In this document: piece by piece, positions 1 to 5,823 of the stretch
Position numbering within the stretch: the stretch's first letter is position 1
Layout: each line of letters begins with the position of its first letter
DNA from: Treponema sp.
GTDB lineage: Bacteria > Spirochaetota > Spirochaetia > Treponematales > Breznakiellaceae
NCBI GenBank assembly: GCA_031271075.1
Contig: JAISWN010000167.1
Location: forward strand, 1 to 10,651
Reading direction: 5' to 3'
DNA: 10,651 nt
Notes under the pieces: generated by a model
The model's database searches: none
Seen by the model: the letters and a program-made list of their open reading frames with translations, nothing else
Told to the model about the DNA's origin: nothing
Program-made: the position numbers and the translations under genes

Positions 1-1082
1 CCTTCCTTGCCGTCCACATGGGTGATAAAGTCGCCGGGCATGATCCCCCCCTTATCCGCCGGGGAACCCAGGAATACCTGGACGGCCAGGGCGCCCCGCT
101 TGCCCGCCAGGCCCAGGGCCTCCAGAAGCTCGCGGTCCGCGTCAACAAGGGAAACCCCCAGCCAGCCGTAGCTGGTGGAGCCGGAATTGATAAAATCGTC
201 GATGGAACGCTTGGCGTTGTTTACGGGAATGGCAAAGCCCAGGCCGATGGAGCCGCCGCCGGAACTGTTGCTGGCGATCCAGGTGTTGATGCCGATCACC
301 TCTCCCCGGATATTCACCAGCGCGCCGCCGGAGTTCCCCTGGTTGATGGAGGTATCAACCTGGATAAAGTCGTTGATGTTCCCCGCCGGCCCGCCGGTTC
401 TCCCCACGGCGCTTACGATACCCATGGTAACCGAGGACATGAAGCCCAGGGGATTTCCCACGGCGATTGCCCAGTCCCCGACCCGCACCTGATCCGAATC
501 GCCCAGCACCGCCACCGGAAGCTTGTCGCCGGTTTTGATGGAGATCATGGCCAGATCCTTGCGCTCGTCCTTCCCCACCAACTCGGCGGAATATTCCTTG
601 CCCTCCACGGAGACCACCAGAATTTCACTGGCCCCTTCCACTACATGGAAGTTGGTAAGAATGTAGTAGGTACCCGCTTTATGGCGCACCAGGATCCCCG
701 AACCCATACCCTGGGCCCGGAACTCCCGCTCCTGGTTCCGGCCGTCCGGGCCGCCCTCCCGGGGGCCGAAGAAAAATTCCCAGGGGATGCCGGGATAGTT
801 GGGAAACTGCTGCCGCCGGACGGAAACCGTTTTTACCTCCACCACCGAAGGAAGCGCCTTGTCCGCCACCGAGCGGAAAGCGGTCTGGAGCCCTTCGGCC
901 ACCGCAAGGGCGTCCTTGGGTATGGCCGCCGGACTCTCCTGGGCCTGGACGGTCTTCTGCCCTCCCGTGGGGGTAGAGCAGGAAAACGAAAGAAAAGCCA
1001 GGGAAAAACCAAAAATAACCCCGATAAGCACCAGGTTAAACACCAATAGATTCCTGGAAGACAATTTCTGCAGGATATTCAT
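1..1082 (-). CDS. htrA: HtrA/DegQ-type periplasmic serine protease (3' end outside window)
   Basis: Envelope serine protease/chaperone that degrades misfolded exported proteins. About 360 codons are visible. Residues 12-33 form a hydrophobic signal or membrane anchor ending FLSFSC, with Cys35 as a possible but atypical lipidation site. A low-complexity linker follows. The trypsin-like domain spans about 65-300, with the complete triad His146 (TNFHVVEG), Asp176 (ERKDLAMI) and Ser251 (QGNSGGAL). The first PDZ domain starts near 305 (GWLGV, then SPADKGGIMPGD) and is cut by the window edge, so a second PDZ cannot be judged. The ATG at 1082 is chosen because AAGGAG lies 10 bases upstream and the signal segment starts directly after. 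It lies downstream of map and a J-domain gene on the same strand, fitting a protein quality-control cluster. Family assignment is firm; the choice among DegP, DegQ and DegS is not possible. Confidence 0.95.
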   Translation of the reverse strand, partial: MNILQKLSSRNLLVFNLVLIGVIFGFSLAFLSFSCSTPTGGQKTVQAQESPAAIPKDALAVAEGLQTAFRSVADKALPSVVEVKTVSVRRQQFPNYPGIPWEFFFGPREGGPDGRNQEREFRAQGMGSGILVRHKAGTYYILTNFHVVEGASEILVVSVEGKEYSAELVGKDERKDLAMISIKTGDKLPVAVLGDSDQVRVGDWAIAVGNPLGFMSSVTMGIVSAVGRTGGPAGNINDFIQVDTSINQGNSGGALVNIRGEVIGINTWIASNSSGGGSIGLGFAIPVNNAKRSIDDFINSGSTSYGWLGVSLVDADRELLEALGLAGKRGALAVQVFLGSPADKGGIMPGDFITHVDGKE

Positions 1083-1180
1083 AAGATCTTTACTCCTTGA
1101 AAATGGAATTTTTCCCAGAATTTCAACTTCCGGAAAAGTCGGCCTCAATTTAATGTGCTGCGAATCTTTTTACGATTTTT

Positions 1181-1190
1181 GTGACGTCAC
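1181..1190. promoter_or_regulatory. GTGACGTCAC perfect palindrome in htrA leader, possible operator
   Basis: A 10-base perfect palindrome, loosely framed by TACGA (1171-1175) and TCGTA (1197-1201). It sits about 15-25 bases downstream of the predicted htrA transcription start, a position where a bound repressor would block elongation. The palindrome is seen directly; its regulatory role is inferred. Confidence 0.35.
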
Positions 1191-1210
1191 CGTATTTCGT
1201 ATATACAAAA

Positions 1211-1239
1211 ATAATAATATTCCGGCCCGATGGTTACAA
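1211..1239 (-). promoter_or_regulatory. Candidate sigma70-type promoter for htrA
   Basis: On the minus strand TTGTAA (1239-1234) is separated by exactly 17 bases from TATTAT (1216-1211), followed by an AT-rich run. The -35 matches consensus at 4 of 6 positions and the -10 at 5 of 6. Predicted start is near 1204, giving an htrA leader of about 120 bases. This would let htrA be expressed apart from map. Confidence 0.5.
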
Positions 1240-1255
1240 ACGGGCTTTTCCAATG

Positions 1256-2035
1256 CTACAGGCCGCCGGAAAGATCGTCCAGCGCTTCGGTAAGAATCTC
1301 CGCCTTCCCCCCGTAGAGGGCCACCGTATGCTCCCAGTGGGCAGAAACGCTGTTATCCGAAGTAACCACCGTCCAGCCGTCCTCCAGAACTTCCACCCCC
1401 CCTTCCCCCAGGTTTATCATAGGCTCAATGGCGATCACCAGACCGTTGGGCATCCGGGGATTCGGGCCGTGGGGGTAGTTGGGCACCTGGGGATCTTCGT
1501 GAAGATCAAATCCCACCCCGTGGCCGCCCCACTCCCTTACCACCCCGAAGTTCCGGGAATGGGCGTGGCGCTGGACCGCCCGGGCAACCTGGAGCAGCCG
1601 GTCCCCGGCCTTGACCGCGGCGATACCCTTGTAGAGACACTCCCTGGTCGCCACGTTAAGGGCGTGGAGATCCGGCCTTACCTTCCCTATCTCCACGGTC
1701 AGGGCCTGATCGCTGACGAAGCCGTCCAGTTCGATGCCGCTGTCCAGGGACACCAGGTCCCCGTCCCTGATTTTCCGCTTGCCGGGGATGCCGTGGATCA
1801 CCTCGTTGTTGATGGAAACGCAGATCGCCGCAGGGTACGGGTTGTCCCTGGGGCCGTAACCCAGAAAGGCCGGCCTTCCCCCGGCTTTTTTGATCCAGAT
1901 CCGCGCCCAGCGGTCTATCTCGGCGGTCTCCATGCCGGGTTTCACCAGGGGAACCAGTTCCCGGTACATGGCGGAGAGGAGTTTGCAGGACTTCCTTATC
2001 CCCGCTATCTGTTTTTCGTTTTTAAGGCGTATCAC
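1256..2035 (-). CDS. map: Type I methionine aminopeptidase
   Basis: Cytosolic metalloprotease that removes the initiator methionine from nascent proteins. At 259 residues it has the normal size of the short bacterial type Ia enzyme with no N-terminal extension. All five dinuclear-metal ligands are present at nearly E. coli numbering: Asp98 (SLDSG), Asp109 (VSDQA), His172 (GGHGVG), Glu204 (AIEPM) and Glu235 (WEHTV). Substrate-site His179 (DLHEDP) is also present. The start is GTG at 2035, with AGGAG five bases upstream; translation from it gives the expected MIRLKNEKQI N-terminus. It lies 81 bases after the J-domain gene and 173 bases before htrA on the same strand, so it probably shares the J-domain transcript. 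Confidence in identity is very high. Confidence 0.96.
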   Translation of the reverse strand: MIRLKNEKQIAGIRKSCKLLSAMYRELVPLVKPGMETAEIDRWARIWIKKAGGRPAFLGYGPRDNPYPAAICVSINNEVIHGIPGKRKIRDGDLVSLDSGIELDGFVSDQALTVEIGKVRPDLHALNVATRECLYKGIAAVKAGDRLLQVARAVQRHAHSRNFGVVREWGGHGVGFDLHEDPQVPNYPHGPNPRMPNGLVIAIEPMINLGEGGVEVLEDGWTVVTSDNSVSAHWEHTVALYGGKAEILTEALDDLSGGL

Positions 2036-2069
2036 AAAGGCTCCTGATATTTAAGAAGCTTTCCCTAAA

Positions 2070-2097
2070 CCGGCCTTGAACCGAAGCGAAGGTCCGG
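2070..2097. other. Inverted repeat between J-domain gene and map
   Basis: CCGGCCTT (2070-2077) pairs with AAGG-T-CCGG (2089-2097), an 8-bp stem with a one-base bulge and an 11-base loop. On the minus strand it follows the J-domain stop by about 20 bases, but only a weak TTT follows, so it is more likely an mRNA processing or stability stem than an efficient terminator. Confidence 0.35.
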
Positions 2098-2116
2098 GGA
2101 AAACTACCTTGGATTT

Positions 2117-2893
2117 TTATACTTTAAGTTTCCGTCTGAGCCCGGCGGCGTTGGACAGGGTTGGATCCCTCTTCAGAGCCTCCCGCATGATCGGCTCCGC
2201 CCCAAGGGCATCCCCCATTTTCAGTAAAGTCTCGGCCATAGACCGCATCCACCGGGCCTCGTCCCGGGGGGAAAACCCCAGGCCCAGCAGGGTTTCCATA
2301 CATTTCACCCAGGTTCCGGCGTCCACCCGGCTTTTCAGGCGCAGCCGCACCAGTTCCTTAAGGTAACTTTCAATCTCGTCTATAAAGTGTTTGAAGTAAG
2401 GCTGCCGCCGTTCCTCCCGAACCAAGGTGGTAAGGAGGATAAAGGCCTCGTAACACCGTTCCCGTTTGTCAAGCTCCTCCGCCAGAATATAAACGCAGTC
2501 CATCCAGTCTTCCCTGTCCAGATACCTTTCCATACCGAAATCCATGCCGCCGTTCCGGTCCCAAACGGCAATGGCCGCGTCTTCCTCAAGGTGGAGCAGC
2601 TCAAAAAACACCAGCTTTGCCTGGCTTGAGGGATCGTTCGCCCGTTCCCGCAGCCAGGACCGGTAATCGAAATCGACTTTTTTGATAAAACGGCCGTAGG
2701 CCCGGTCGTACTCGTAACGCCTGTCCCGGTCGGAAAGCACCTCGTAGGCCGTAAGGAGCTTCCGCATCGCCTCCTCCGCCGTCTTTCCCGCAATGTCCGG
2801 ATGGAGCCGCTTGGCCTTTTCGCGGAAGGCCCGTTTAATCTCCTGGGTCGAGGCGTTCTGCTTGACCGCAAGCAGGGAGTAGTAGTTTTCCAT
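2117..2893 (-). CDS. J-domain (DnaJ-like, class C) protein with helical C-terminus
   Basis: Likely Hsp70/DnaK co-chaperone. Residues 3-65 are a J domain (YYSLLAV, helix II rich in Lys/Arg, HPD at 31-33, then YEVLSD), which stimulates Hsp70 ATPase. There is no Gly/Phe-rich linker and no zinc-binding CxxCxGxG repeats, so this is not DnaJ itself but a class C J protein. Residues about 80-258 are charged and predicted helical; the end (LKMGDALGAEPIMREALKRD) resembles a tetratricopeptide repeat helix pair and may bind a client or partner. Start ATG at 2893 is chosen because the J domain begins at once, although no good Shine-Dalgarno is visible and the predicted leader is only about 15 bases. It heads the minus-strand set with map and htrA. 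Its specific client is unknown. Confidence 0.88.
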   Translation of the reverse strand: MENYYSLLAVKQNASTQEIKRAFREKAKRLHPDIAGKTAEEAMRKLLTAYEVLSDRDRRYEYDRAYGRFIKKVDFDYRSWLRERANDPSSQAKLVFFELLHLEEDAAIAVWDRNGGMDFGMERYLDREDWMDCVYILAEELDKRERCYEAFILLTTLVREERRQPYFKHFIDEIESYLKELVRLRLKSRVDAGTWVKCMETLLGLGFSPRDEARWMRSMAETLLKMGDALGAEPIMREALKRDPTLSNAAGLRRKLKV

Positions 2894-2914
2894 ACTTTAC
2901 ATAAACCCGGTTCA

Positions 2915-2943
2915 ATCATAACGGTCTATTCAAGCGAAGGCAA
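2915..2943 (-). promoter_or_regulatory. Candidate promoter for J-domain gene (and map)
   Basis: Minus-strand TTGCCT (2943-2938), a 17-base spacer, then TATGAT (2920-2915). Matches to consensus are 4 of 6 and 5 of 6. Predicted start near 2908 leaves a very short leader before the ATG at 2893. Confidence 0.5.
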
Positions 2944-2988
2944 TCCGTCGCAATCATTTTGTTGCCCTGCCGCTCCTTTCCGCTTAAT

Positions 2989-3018
2989 TTGTTTTCCCAT
3001 CTTCCCCGCGCCTATACT
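2989..3018 (+). promoter_or_regulatory. Candidate promoter placing the start of transcription at the plsC-like ATG
   Basis: TTGTTT (2989-2994), an 18-base spacer and TATACT (3013-3018). Transcription would begin around 3024-3026, that is, at the ATG at 3025. No Shine-Dalgarno precedes that ATG. Together these point to a leaderless mRNA. Confidence 0.5.
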
Positions 3019-3024
3019 GGTAAC

Positions 3025-3873
3025 ATGAAAAAAACGCCCAAAGAACCGCTCCCCGGAAAAGAAAAGGGGCCTTATGTTCCGGAACTTGGTTTAAGCTACC
3101 CGGACAAACCGGATGCCCACATGTACCCGCGGCCGGGAGGGGCGGAACTGGTTCTTGATGAGCATTACCCTTTTCTGGACAGATCTTTTTCCTTCAGGTT
3201 CAAAAGCGGCCTGCTCTACCTGGGTATCTTTACCCTGGTTTTTCCCCTCAACATAATCCGCTTCGGGCTGCGGATAGAGGGCCGGGATGTCCTCAAAAGA
3301 AACCGGGAACTCCTCCGCCACGGGGCTCTTTCCGTATCCAACCACGTACTCCGCTGGGATCTTCTCATGGTACTCCAGGCGCTGCGGTTCCGGCGGCTCT
3401 GGTATCCCGCGTTCAAAGACAACCTGAGCGGCCCGGATCGGGGGCTTATCAGGCTGACCGGGGGTATCCCCGTGCCCGACAGAATTCACGGGATAAAGTT
3501 CTTTAACCGGGCCTTTGATGAACTTCACAGAAGGAAAAAGTGGTTCCATGTGTTCCCCGAAGGGGCCAACTGGCACTACTACCAGCCCATACGGCCCTTC
3601 AAAAAGGGCATGTTTACCGTGGCCTGGGACTACCAACTGCCGGTTATTCCCCTGGCCTTTTCATGGCGTCCGGCCTGGGGGCTCTACCGGCTCTTCAACC
3701 GTATTGCCGGGAAGAACTACCCCCTGGTTACCCTGCGGATAGGGGAACCCCTGCTGCCCGACCTTTCAAGGCCCCGCAGAGAGGCGGTCAGGCTGCTGCG
3801 GAAGGAAGTTCACCGGCGGATCGCCGAGCTTGCGGGGATAACAAACAACCCTTTCCCCCCCGAAGGGGACTGA
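3025..3873 (+). CDS. PlsC-family acyltransferase (1-acylglycerol-3-phosphate acyltransferase-like)
   Basis: Membrane-associated acyltransferase, likely transferring an acyl chain to lysophosphatidic acid or a related phospholipid or glycolipid precursor. The 282-residue protein has a charged, proline-rich N-terminal 50 residues, then a hydrophobic segment (about 61-80). The catalytic HX4D box is His107-Asp112 (NHVLRWD), a substrate-binding FPEG sits at 177-180 (VFPEGANWH), and a block IV motif PVIPLAF follows. ATG at 3025 is preferred over an in-frame TTG at 2959, because a -10 box sits just before it and the extra N-terminus has no family support. It is divergent from the J-domain gene and separated by about 200 bases from the next operon, so it is probably monocistronic. 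The order of blocks is typical of PlsC; the exact acceptor lipid cannot be told, and the long soluble N-terminus is unlike E. coli PlsC. Confidence 0.85.
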   Translation: MKKTPKEPLPGKEKGPYVPELGLSYPDKPDAHMYPRPGGAELVLDEHYPFLDRSFSFRFKSGLLYLGIFTLVFPLNIIRFGLRIEGRDVLKRNRELLRHGALSVSNHVLRWDLLMVLQALRFRRLWYPAFKDNLSGPDRGLIRLTGGIPVPDRIHGIKFFNRAFDELHRRKKWFHVFPEGANWHYYQPIRPFKKGMFTVAWDYQLPVIPLAFSWRPAWGLYRLFNRIAGKNYPLVTLRIGEPLLPDLSRPRREAVRLLRKEVHRRIAELAGITNNPFPPEGD

Positions 3874-3888
3874 GGGGCCGTTCTACCC

Positions 3889-3905
3889 GCGCAATAGGCG
3901 CTTTT
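3889..3905 (+). terminator. Weak possible terminator after the acyltransferase gene
   Basis: GCGC (3889-3892) pairs with GCGC (3898-3901) around a five-base loop, followed by TTTT. The stem is only 4 bp, so efficiency is doubtful. Confidence 0.25.
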
Positions 3906-3956
3906 CCGGTTTCCCTGTAAACTTTGGTGAAAAACGCATTTGCAAAACTTTGAGGG

Positions 3957-3982
3957 AGTGTGATCCAAGAGTGTAATCCAAG
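3957..3982. repeat. Two 13-base tandem repeats abutting the operon promoter
   Basis: AGTGTGATCCAAG (3957-3969) is followed without gap by AGTGTAATCCAAG (3970-3982), differing at one base. A third partial copy (AGTTGA, from 3983) runs into the -35 box. Upstream, AAACTTTG occurs at 3919 and 3945, 26 bases apart, which is twice the repeat length. The position directly upstream of -35 suits an activator site; that function is inferred. Confidence 0.55.
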
Positions 3983-3984
3983 AG

Positions 3985-4013
3985 TTGACATAGCGCCCGG
4001 AGAATCTTATAAT
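3985..4013 (+). promoter_or_regulatory. Perfect-consensus sigma70 promoter for the carboligase-ADH-LarA operon
   Basis: TTGACA (3985-3990), exactly 17 bases, TATAAT (4008-4013): both boxes match consensus completely with ideal spacing. Predicted start is near 4020, giving a leader of about 50 bases. A second TATAAT at 4037-4042 lacks a matching -35. Such a strong core promoter usually needs repression, and inverted repeats overlap its -10 and start. Confidence 0.88.
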
Positions 4014-4035
4014 GAAACATTATTCAAAATTTGAA
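4009..4035. promoter_or_regulatory. Two adjoining inverted repeats over the -10 and start, putative operators
   Basis: ATAATG-AAA-CATTAT (4009-4023) is a perfect 6-3-6 inverted repeat that includes five bases of the -10 box and the predicted start point. It shares its last base with TTCAAA-A-TTTGAA (4023-4035), a perfect 6-1-6 inverted repeat. Placement is that of a repressor operator. No regulator gene is in the window, so the binding protein is unknown. Confidence 0.5.
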
Positions 4036-4071
4036 ATATAATTTTAATCCTAATTAACAGGAGTGTTATTC

Positions 4072-5754
4072 ATGGTAGTATCGGAAGTGATCGTCAAAAT
4101 TCTGGAGAAGGAAGGGATAAGCCATGCCTTCGGCATCCCCGGCGCGGGCATAAACGGCCTTTACAAGTACCTGGAAAAGGCCCCAATTAAGCATTACCTG
4201 GTAAGGCACGAGGAAGCGGCGGTTCACGCGGCGGACGGCTACTACCGCTCGGCGGGGAAGATGGCGGCGGCCCTTTGTACCTCCGGCCCCGGGGCCACCA
4301 ATTTTGTTACCGGCCTCTATACGGCCTGGCAGGACTCCATCCCCCTTTTGGCCATTACCGGTCAGGCGCTTACCGCCCAGCTTGGCAAGGGCGCCTTCCA
4401 GTGCGTGGATATCGCGGAGATTTGCCGGACGGTTACCAAAAGATCCTGGTGCCTTACCAATCCCAACGCGGTTCCGGCGATCCTGCGGGAGGCCTTTGAC
4501 GCCGCCCTTTCCGGCAGGCCCGGGCCGGTACTGATCGATCTGCCCCTGGATGTGCAGAACGCGGAGATCGAATTCGATATTGACGCCTACCTGCCCTCCC
4601 GGACCAGGGCGCCCCGGCCCCCAAAGGCCGCCGTCGAAAAGGCGGTAAAACTTCTGGACCAGGCGAAGAACCCGGTTATCATCATGGGCGGCGGGGTTAT
4701 CCTGGCCAGGGCGGAGAAGGCCCTGGTTGAGTTTGCCGAATACATGGGCATCCCCGTGATTACGACCTATATGGCAAAGGGCGGTATCCCCCTGGATCAC
4801 CCCCTGAACGCCGGGCAGGCGGGAATTCAGGTTGGCGCGGTTTCCAGCGGCAACGATCTGCTGCTTGCCGCGGATGCGGTCCTGGGTATCGGCTGCCGTT
4901 TTACCGACCGGCATACGGGAAACGCGGGTGTCTACCAGGGGGATCGTACCTTTATCCACATCGACATTGACGCCGGGGAACTGGGCAAGATCGTCAAGAC
5001 CGCCCTGGGTATCCAGGCGGACGCCGCCGACGCGATCCCCCTGCTGCTTGCCGCGGCGAAGGCGACGGGCGGGCCCCGGAAGCGGCCGGCCCCCGCAATA
5101 CCCTTCGCGGAGCAGCGTAAAAAGTACGTCCGCCAGCCGGATCCCGTCAAGGCCGTGCTGGATCCCCGGGAAGTGTTTGAGACCATCAACCGGGCCTTTG
5201 ATGACGAGACCCAGTTTACCACCGGCTGCGGGATAACCCAGATCTGGAGCGGCCAGTACCAGCGGATCAACAAGCCCCGCAGATACTTCCCCTCAGGCGG
5301 CGCCGGGACTCTGGGCTTCGACATTCCCGCGGCCATCGGCGCTTCCGTTGCCGCCGCCGCTTCAGGCGGGAAGGCCAAAACCGTCTGCCTGATGGGGGAC
5401 TTCGGCTTCACCTTCCTGGTAGAGGAGTTGGGGGTAGCCGCGGCCTACAATCTGCCGGTGGTGGTCCTGATCATCAACAACGCCTACCTGGGGCTTATCC
5501 GTCAAAACCAAAAGTACGCCTACGGCTACGAGTACCAGGTGGCCATGAGGGAAAACAAGACCCTGATGGATTACGTCAAGGTTGCCGAAGGTTTTGCCTG
5601 CAAGGCGGAGCGGGTCTTTACCCAGGCGGAGCTTGAAGCCGCCCTCAAGCGGGCGGATGCCGCCGCCGGTCCCTATGTGGTTGATATCATCGTAAACGAC
5701 CATACGGACTGCGATATGGGGAACGACATTGCCCATATCCGGCATTTTGAGTAA
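4072..5754 (+). CDS. gcl: Glyoxylate carboligase-like ThDP enzyme (acetolactate synthase superfamily)
   Basis: Thiamine diphosphate enzyme predicted to join two 2-oxoacid units with loss of CO2; Gcl converts two glyoxylates to tartronate semialdehyde. The 560 residues show the three-domain layout: N-terminal ThDP pyrimidine domain (FGIPGAGIN, RHEEAA, GPGATNFVTGL), a central FAD/nucleotide-type domain from about 180 (NPVIIMGGG, RFTDRHTG, HIDIDAGELGKI), and a C-terminal ThDP-binding domain with GD at 442-443 and NN at 469-470. Stretches such as RPGPVLIDLPLDVQNAEIEF, NNAYLGLIRQNQ and YVKVAEGFACKA read like E. coli Gcl. Unlike E. coli Gcl, which has valine at the cofactor-activating position, this protein has the canonical glutamate E47. 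It is about 30 residues shorter than E. coli Gcl. ATG 4072 has AGGAG eight bases upstream; a GTG at 4063 overlaps that site and is rejected. No ilvN-type small subunit adjoins, so a catabolic acetolactate synthase is the main alternative. Confidence 0.8.
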   Translation: MVVSEVIVKILEKEGISHAFGIPGAGINGLYKYLEKAPIKHYLVRHEEAAVHAADGYYRSAGKMAAALCTSGPGATNFVTGLYTAWQDSIPLLAITGQALTAQLGKGAFQCVDIAEICRTVTKRSWCLTNPNAVPAILREAFDAALSGRPGPVLIDLPLDVQNAEIEFDIDAYLPSRTRAPRPPKAAVEKAVKLLDQAKNPVIIMGGGVILARAEKALVEFAEYMGIPVITTYMAKGGIPLDHPLNAGQAGIQVGAVSSGNDLLLAADAVLGIGCRFTDRHTGNAGVYQGDRTFIHIDIDAGELGKIVKTALGIQADAADAIPLLLAAAKATGGPRKRPAPAIPFAEQRKKYVRQPDPVKAVLDPREVFETINRAFDDETQFTTGCGITQIWSGQYQRINKPRRYFPSGGAGTLGFDIPAAIGASVAAAASGGKAKTVCLMGDFGFTFLVEELGVAAAYNLPVVVLIINNAYLGLIRQNQKYAYGYEYQVAMRENKTLMDYVKVAEGFACKAERVFTQAELEAALKRADAAAGPYVVDIIVNDHTDCDMGNDIAHIRHFE

Positions 5755-5772
5755 AATCAGGCGAACAGAGAT

Positions 5773-5809
5773 CCGGCGTGAGCTTGGGCGCCGCCGGGCA
5801 ATTATTTTT
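5773..5809 (+). terminator. Intra-operon hairpin with T-rich tail, possible attenuator
   Basis: CCGGCG (5773-5778) pairs with CGCCGG (5792-5797) over a 13-base loop, followed by CAATTATTTTT to 5809. A competing register pairs CGGCG (5774-5778) with CGCCG (5789-5793). It lies between the carboligase stop and the dehydrogenase Shine-Dalgarno (AGGAG 5811-5815), so it could lower expression of the downstream genes or protect the upstream message. Confidence 0.45.
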
Positions 5810-5823
5810 GAGGAGTTAAAACC

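Noticed and set aside
18..1049. 343-codon open frame on the plus strand
   Set aside because: It is antisense to htrA, whose complete catalytic triad and signal segment are clear; the plus-frame translation has no family features.
1225..1249. GCCCG/CGGGC hairpin followed by TTTT on the plus strand
   Set aside because: No plus-strand gene lies upstream, the stem is 5 bp with an 11-base loop, and it overlaps the predicted htrA promoter.
2959..3024. Upstream TTG start for the acyltransferase
   Set aside because: The extension would include the -35 and -10 boxes, has no Shine-Dalgarno, and adds no conserved sequence; ATG 3025 is preferred.
4037..4042. Second TATAAT in the operon leader
   Set aside because: No -35-like sequence lies 16-18 bases upstream; it is probably part of the AT-rich leader.
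4063..4071. GTG start for the carboligase gene
   Set aside because: Its first base is part of the AGGAG that serves ATG 4072, and family proteins start close to MVVSEVIV.
4066..4959. 297-codon open frame on the minus strand
   Set aside because: It is antisense to the carboligase gene and covers its start; composition-driven shadow with no motifs.
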